DNA of 64,000 bases from positions 860,001-924,000 of the forward strand of contig JAQPZY010001628.1 in NCBI GenBank assembly GCA_029931535.1, in the 5' to 3' direction. The first letter of the stretch is position 1. Every line of letters starts with the position of its first letter. The DNA comes from Margaritifera margaritifera (lineage: Eukaryota; Mollusca; Bivalvia; Unionida; Margaritiferidae). Both the position numbers and the translations under genes were made by a program. The notes beneath the pieces were generated by a model that saw only the letters and a list, made by a program, of their open reading frames with translations, made no database searches and was not told the origin of the DNA. This document shows, in pieces, positions 62,101 to 64,000 of this stretch.

Positions 62101-63096
62101 AGGTCCCATGGTCAGTGAAGGTGTGTGCCGCTTACTGGCAGTTTTGACAGGTCTGGAGTCATGGCCAGGGACTAGTGTGGCTGGTCCCTCAAATCTTGGG
62201 ACATTACAGGAGATGAGATCTCTGAAGAGGATCCACAGCTTTTCGGCTAGGGTTGTGTCCTCACGGAAAACTTGGTCAATAACTTTCCAGCTGATTGCGG
62301 AGCCCCCTCATAGTGCTTCAGCCTCCTGGTTAAGGACTATGATTTCCTCCTCCTTACTGCAAGTTTGGCTTGAAGCTTGTTCACGCTCCATTTCATCTTG
62401 TGCTTGTTCTATGGACTTTCTGAGCCCATCCATATCATTTTGGGCCTCCTATTTTCTGGTAGCATTGTTAGTCAGTGCCCCTTTGCAGGCCTGCAGGGCC
62501 CAGTTTAGGCCCTGTATCTCACGCATTGGAAGGGTATCGGGCACCTGTGCTGCCACCTCCTTGAGCACAGTGTCCTATGACCCCACGACCTGGATTAGAT
62601 CAGTGTCTGTGTACGCGTCAGTGTCTACAGTGATAGCCTGTTGCACATTCTGCAGTTTTAGAGCTGCTGCATGGCTGAGCACCTCCTGTTGTGGCTTCTC
62701 TGTGTCTAGGTACCTGCAAATGGCTGGGCCATGCACCATTTCCAGCGAGGCTATGGAATATGGCATGATTTTCCCCCTGTGGTCACATTGTAGCACTATG
62801 TTCTGCTTCCAGAGCCTAAATTTTCCATTTTGGATGGTGTAGTTGGCATAGACAGACCTTGTTTTAAGGCCATTCACCCTGAAAAACATGTCAACACACT
62901 CGCTGCAGATCTCGTTTAACACCAGCATGAGTCTGTCTCCTTGGAGGTCTTCCAGTCGTCTTTCAACCTCCTCCTGCTGGGGGTGGGCGAAATGGTATCC
63001 CATTAATGGGGTTTCTGCTACCACATCAGGCTATTCAAGGTCTGTTACTGGTACGTTGTTGTGGACTGTCATCTCAAAGTTGCCCCCCTCTGCCAT
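62095..63096 (-). pseudogene. Unrecognised coiled-coil protein gene with in-frame stops
   Basis: One continuous minus-strand frame of 333 codons runs from an ATG at 63096 (MAEGGNFEMTVHNN) to a final TAG at 62095-62097. Four internal stops interrupt it (63031-63033 TAG, 62575-62577 TAG, 62449-62451 TAG, 62308-62310 TGA), yet no frameshift is apparent. The middle has a short Cys-containing segment (LNEICSECVDMFFRVNG). The later part is a charged likely coiled coil (DGLRKSIEQAQDEMEREQA). I do not recognise the family. It faces away from the capsid-like gene at 63205, about 110 bp apart, and probably belongs to the same mobile or viral unit. The 244-codon plus-strand frame over the same DNA is its antisense shadow. 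Confidence 0.5.
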
Positions 63097-63204
63097 GTTT
63101 TCTCTATGCTGTACATGGTGACAGGTAACGCTTCTCATGTACTGGAGATGGGGGACACCCTCCAATAGCATAAACAAGATGTATGTCTCAGTACGGAAAC
63201 AAGC

Positions 63205-63765
63205 TTGACCCATTCCGCTCTCTTTGCTGGTCACTGGGTGGATGTTAAGTTGGCCAGGGACATGTTGGTGGTCACCAACAACCTGAGCACAATTGACTGG
63301 GATCAGATGTTCATTATGAGGTTTCCCAATCTATGGGCGGACGATGTCATTGTGCCTGGCAGTGCCAGGCTGGCATTTCTGTTGGCACTCACCAGTGAGA
63401 CGGTAGCTCCTGTGGATGACAACTATTATAAACAACCTGGGCCAGGTGATCATCAGAAAGTTTAGCGTCAAAATAGAGGATGTGGGGGTGGTGTCTGTAG
63501 ACATCGTCAACATCTGGGGCATTTACAAAAATCTGTGGCTCACCAAAGAGGAGCGGACCAATGCGAACTATGCATACAAACTAACAACTGTGCTAGAATA
63601 CTAGTGAGGACTGGCAACACCATTGCTGCCACCCAGCCCAACGCCTGTTTTTTTACGTACTGCTTGAATTGGAGATGCTGAATGACCATATGCCTTTTTA
63701 CCAGGCTGGGCTTTCTGGCCACCTTTCTTTTGAGATCACATTTAACTACTTAGAGTTGCCAGTTG
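63205..63765 (+). pseudogene. Decayed capsid-like gene of a virus-like element
   Basis: Plus-strand coding remnants in three frames: 63205-63462, then a +1 shift near 63420 continuing to 63601, then a further shift before about 63660-63760. Blocks such as DDVIVPG, NNLGQVIIRK, and MPFYQAG occur in the order seen in a family of invertebrate-genome proteins. I associate that family with jelly-roll capsid proteins of Polinton/adintovirus-like elements, from memory and by eye. The start is unclear. It is dead in this copy. The part after 63765 is unreadable. Confidence 0.5.
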
Positions 63766-64000
63766 GACAAGCTCTTTGGCTTACATCTTTCTGACCTTTA
63801 CTTCACTCTGCGCTAGCTTTCAAGACATAAAGCCATTGCACTCACTGCAGATACTATGCTCTATTTTAACCCTAACTCGCTTTCCCAACTCAGGCATTGT
63901 ACAACTTCCTGCGTATACTATGCAATCCATGTGTTTAAATGCATACACTCAACCAGTACATACCTTGTTTCCTAGGTTCAAACACCCTGAGGTATGGTTG
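63766..64000. other. Right edge, no identifiable feature
   Basis: Probably the continuation of the virus-like unit or its flank. No frame is recognisable. Confidence 0.35.

Noticed and set aside
62108..62842. 244-codon open frame on the plus strand
   Set aside because: Ser/Cys/Ala-rich composition typical of an antisense shadow. The minus strand has the protein-like charged coiled-coil reading.

Overview
The window reads as nuclear DNA from a repeat-rich marine invertebrate, most likely a bivalve mollusc. This is an inference from the repeat content: DIRS-like retrotransposons, arrays of roughly 145-bp units like those in bivalve pearl-type elements, tRNA-derived SINEs and hAT-like fragments. 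There is no bacterial-style gene organisation. Almost every open frame is short, AT-rich background or part of a decayed mobile element.

One host gene dominates. On the minus strand, ten small-to-large exons spread over about 57.5 kb (57895 down to 408) join in frame into 1,066 codons. The exon at 15960-16067 carries a clear CENP-C signature motif. The exon at 408-583 carries the start of a cupin-type dimerisation fold. I therefore call the gene CENPC, the inner-kinetochore protein that links CENP-A nucleosomes to the outer kinetochore. The first exons (N-terminus) lie beyond the right edge and the last exons (end of the cupin) beyond the left edge. All splice phases agree: the first intron is phase 2 and every later one within the window is phase 1.

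Layout, left to right. 0-13 kb: cupin exon, a decayed LINE ORF1, foldback repeats, exon 7393-7527, a 68-bp minisatellite, and an LTR-like cluster. 13-24 kb: linker exon, CENP-C-motif exon and three arrays of nucleosome-length tandem repeats. 24-30 kb: three phase-1 exons, then a further array with a nested 35-bp minisatellite and a SINE. 30.2-36.3 kb: a nearly full-length but disabled DIRS-like retrotransposon with inverted terminal repeats. 36.5-39 kb: two exons, one of them 1.2 kb and very lysine-rich. 39-57 kb: a long intron with two inverted copies of a hAT-like element, a 5-bp-TSD MITE, more tandem arrays and an orphan exon-like block on the plus strand. 57-57.9 kb: a 935-bp Ser/Thr-rich exon. 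58.7-62.1 kb: a second DIRS-like element. 62.1-63.8 kb: a divergent pair of decayed genes, one resembling a capsid protein of virus-like elements, which runs towards the right edge.

The host gene is coherent; everything else I can name is mobile or repetitive DNA in its introns or 5' flank.
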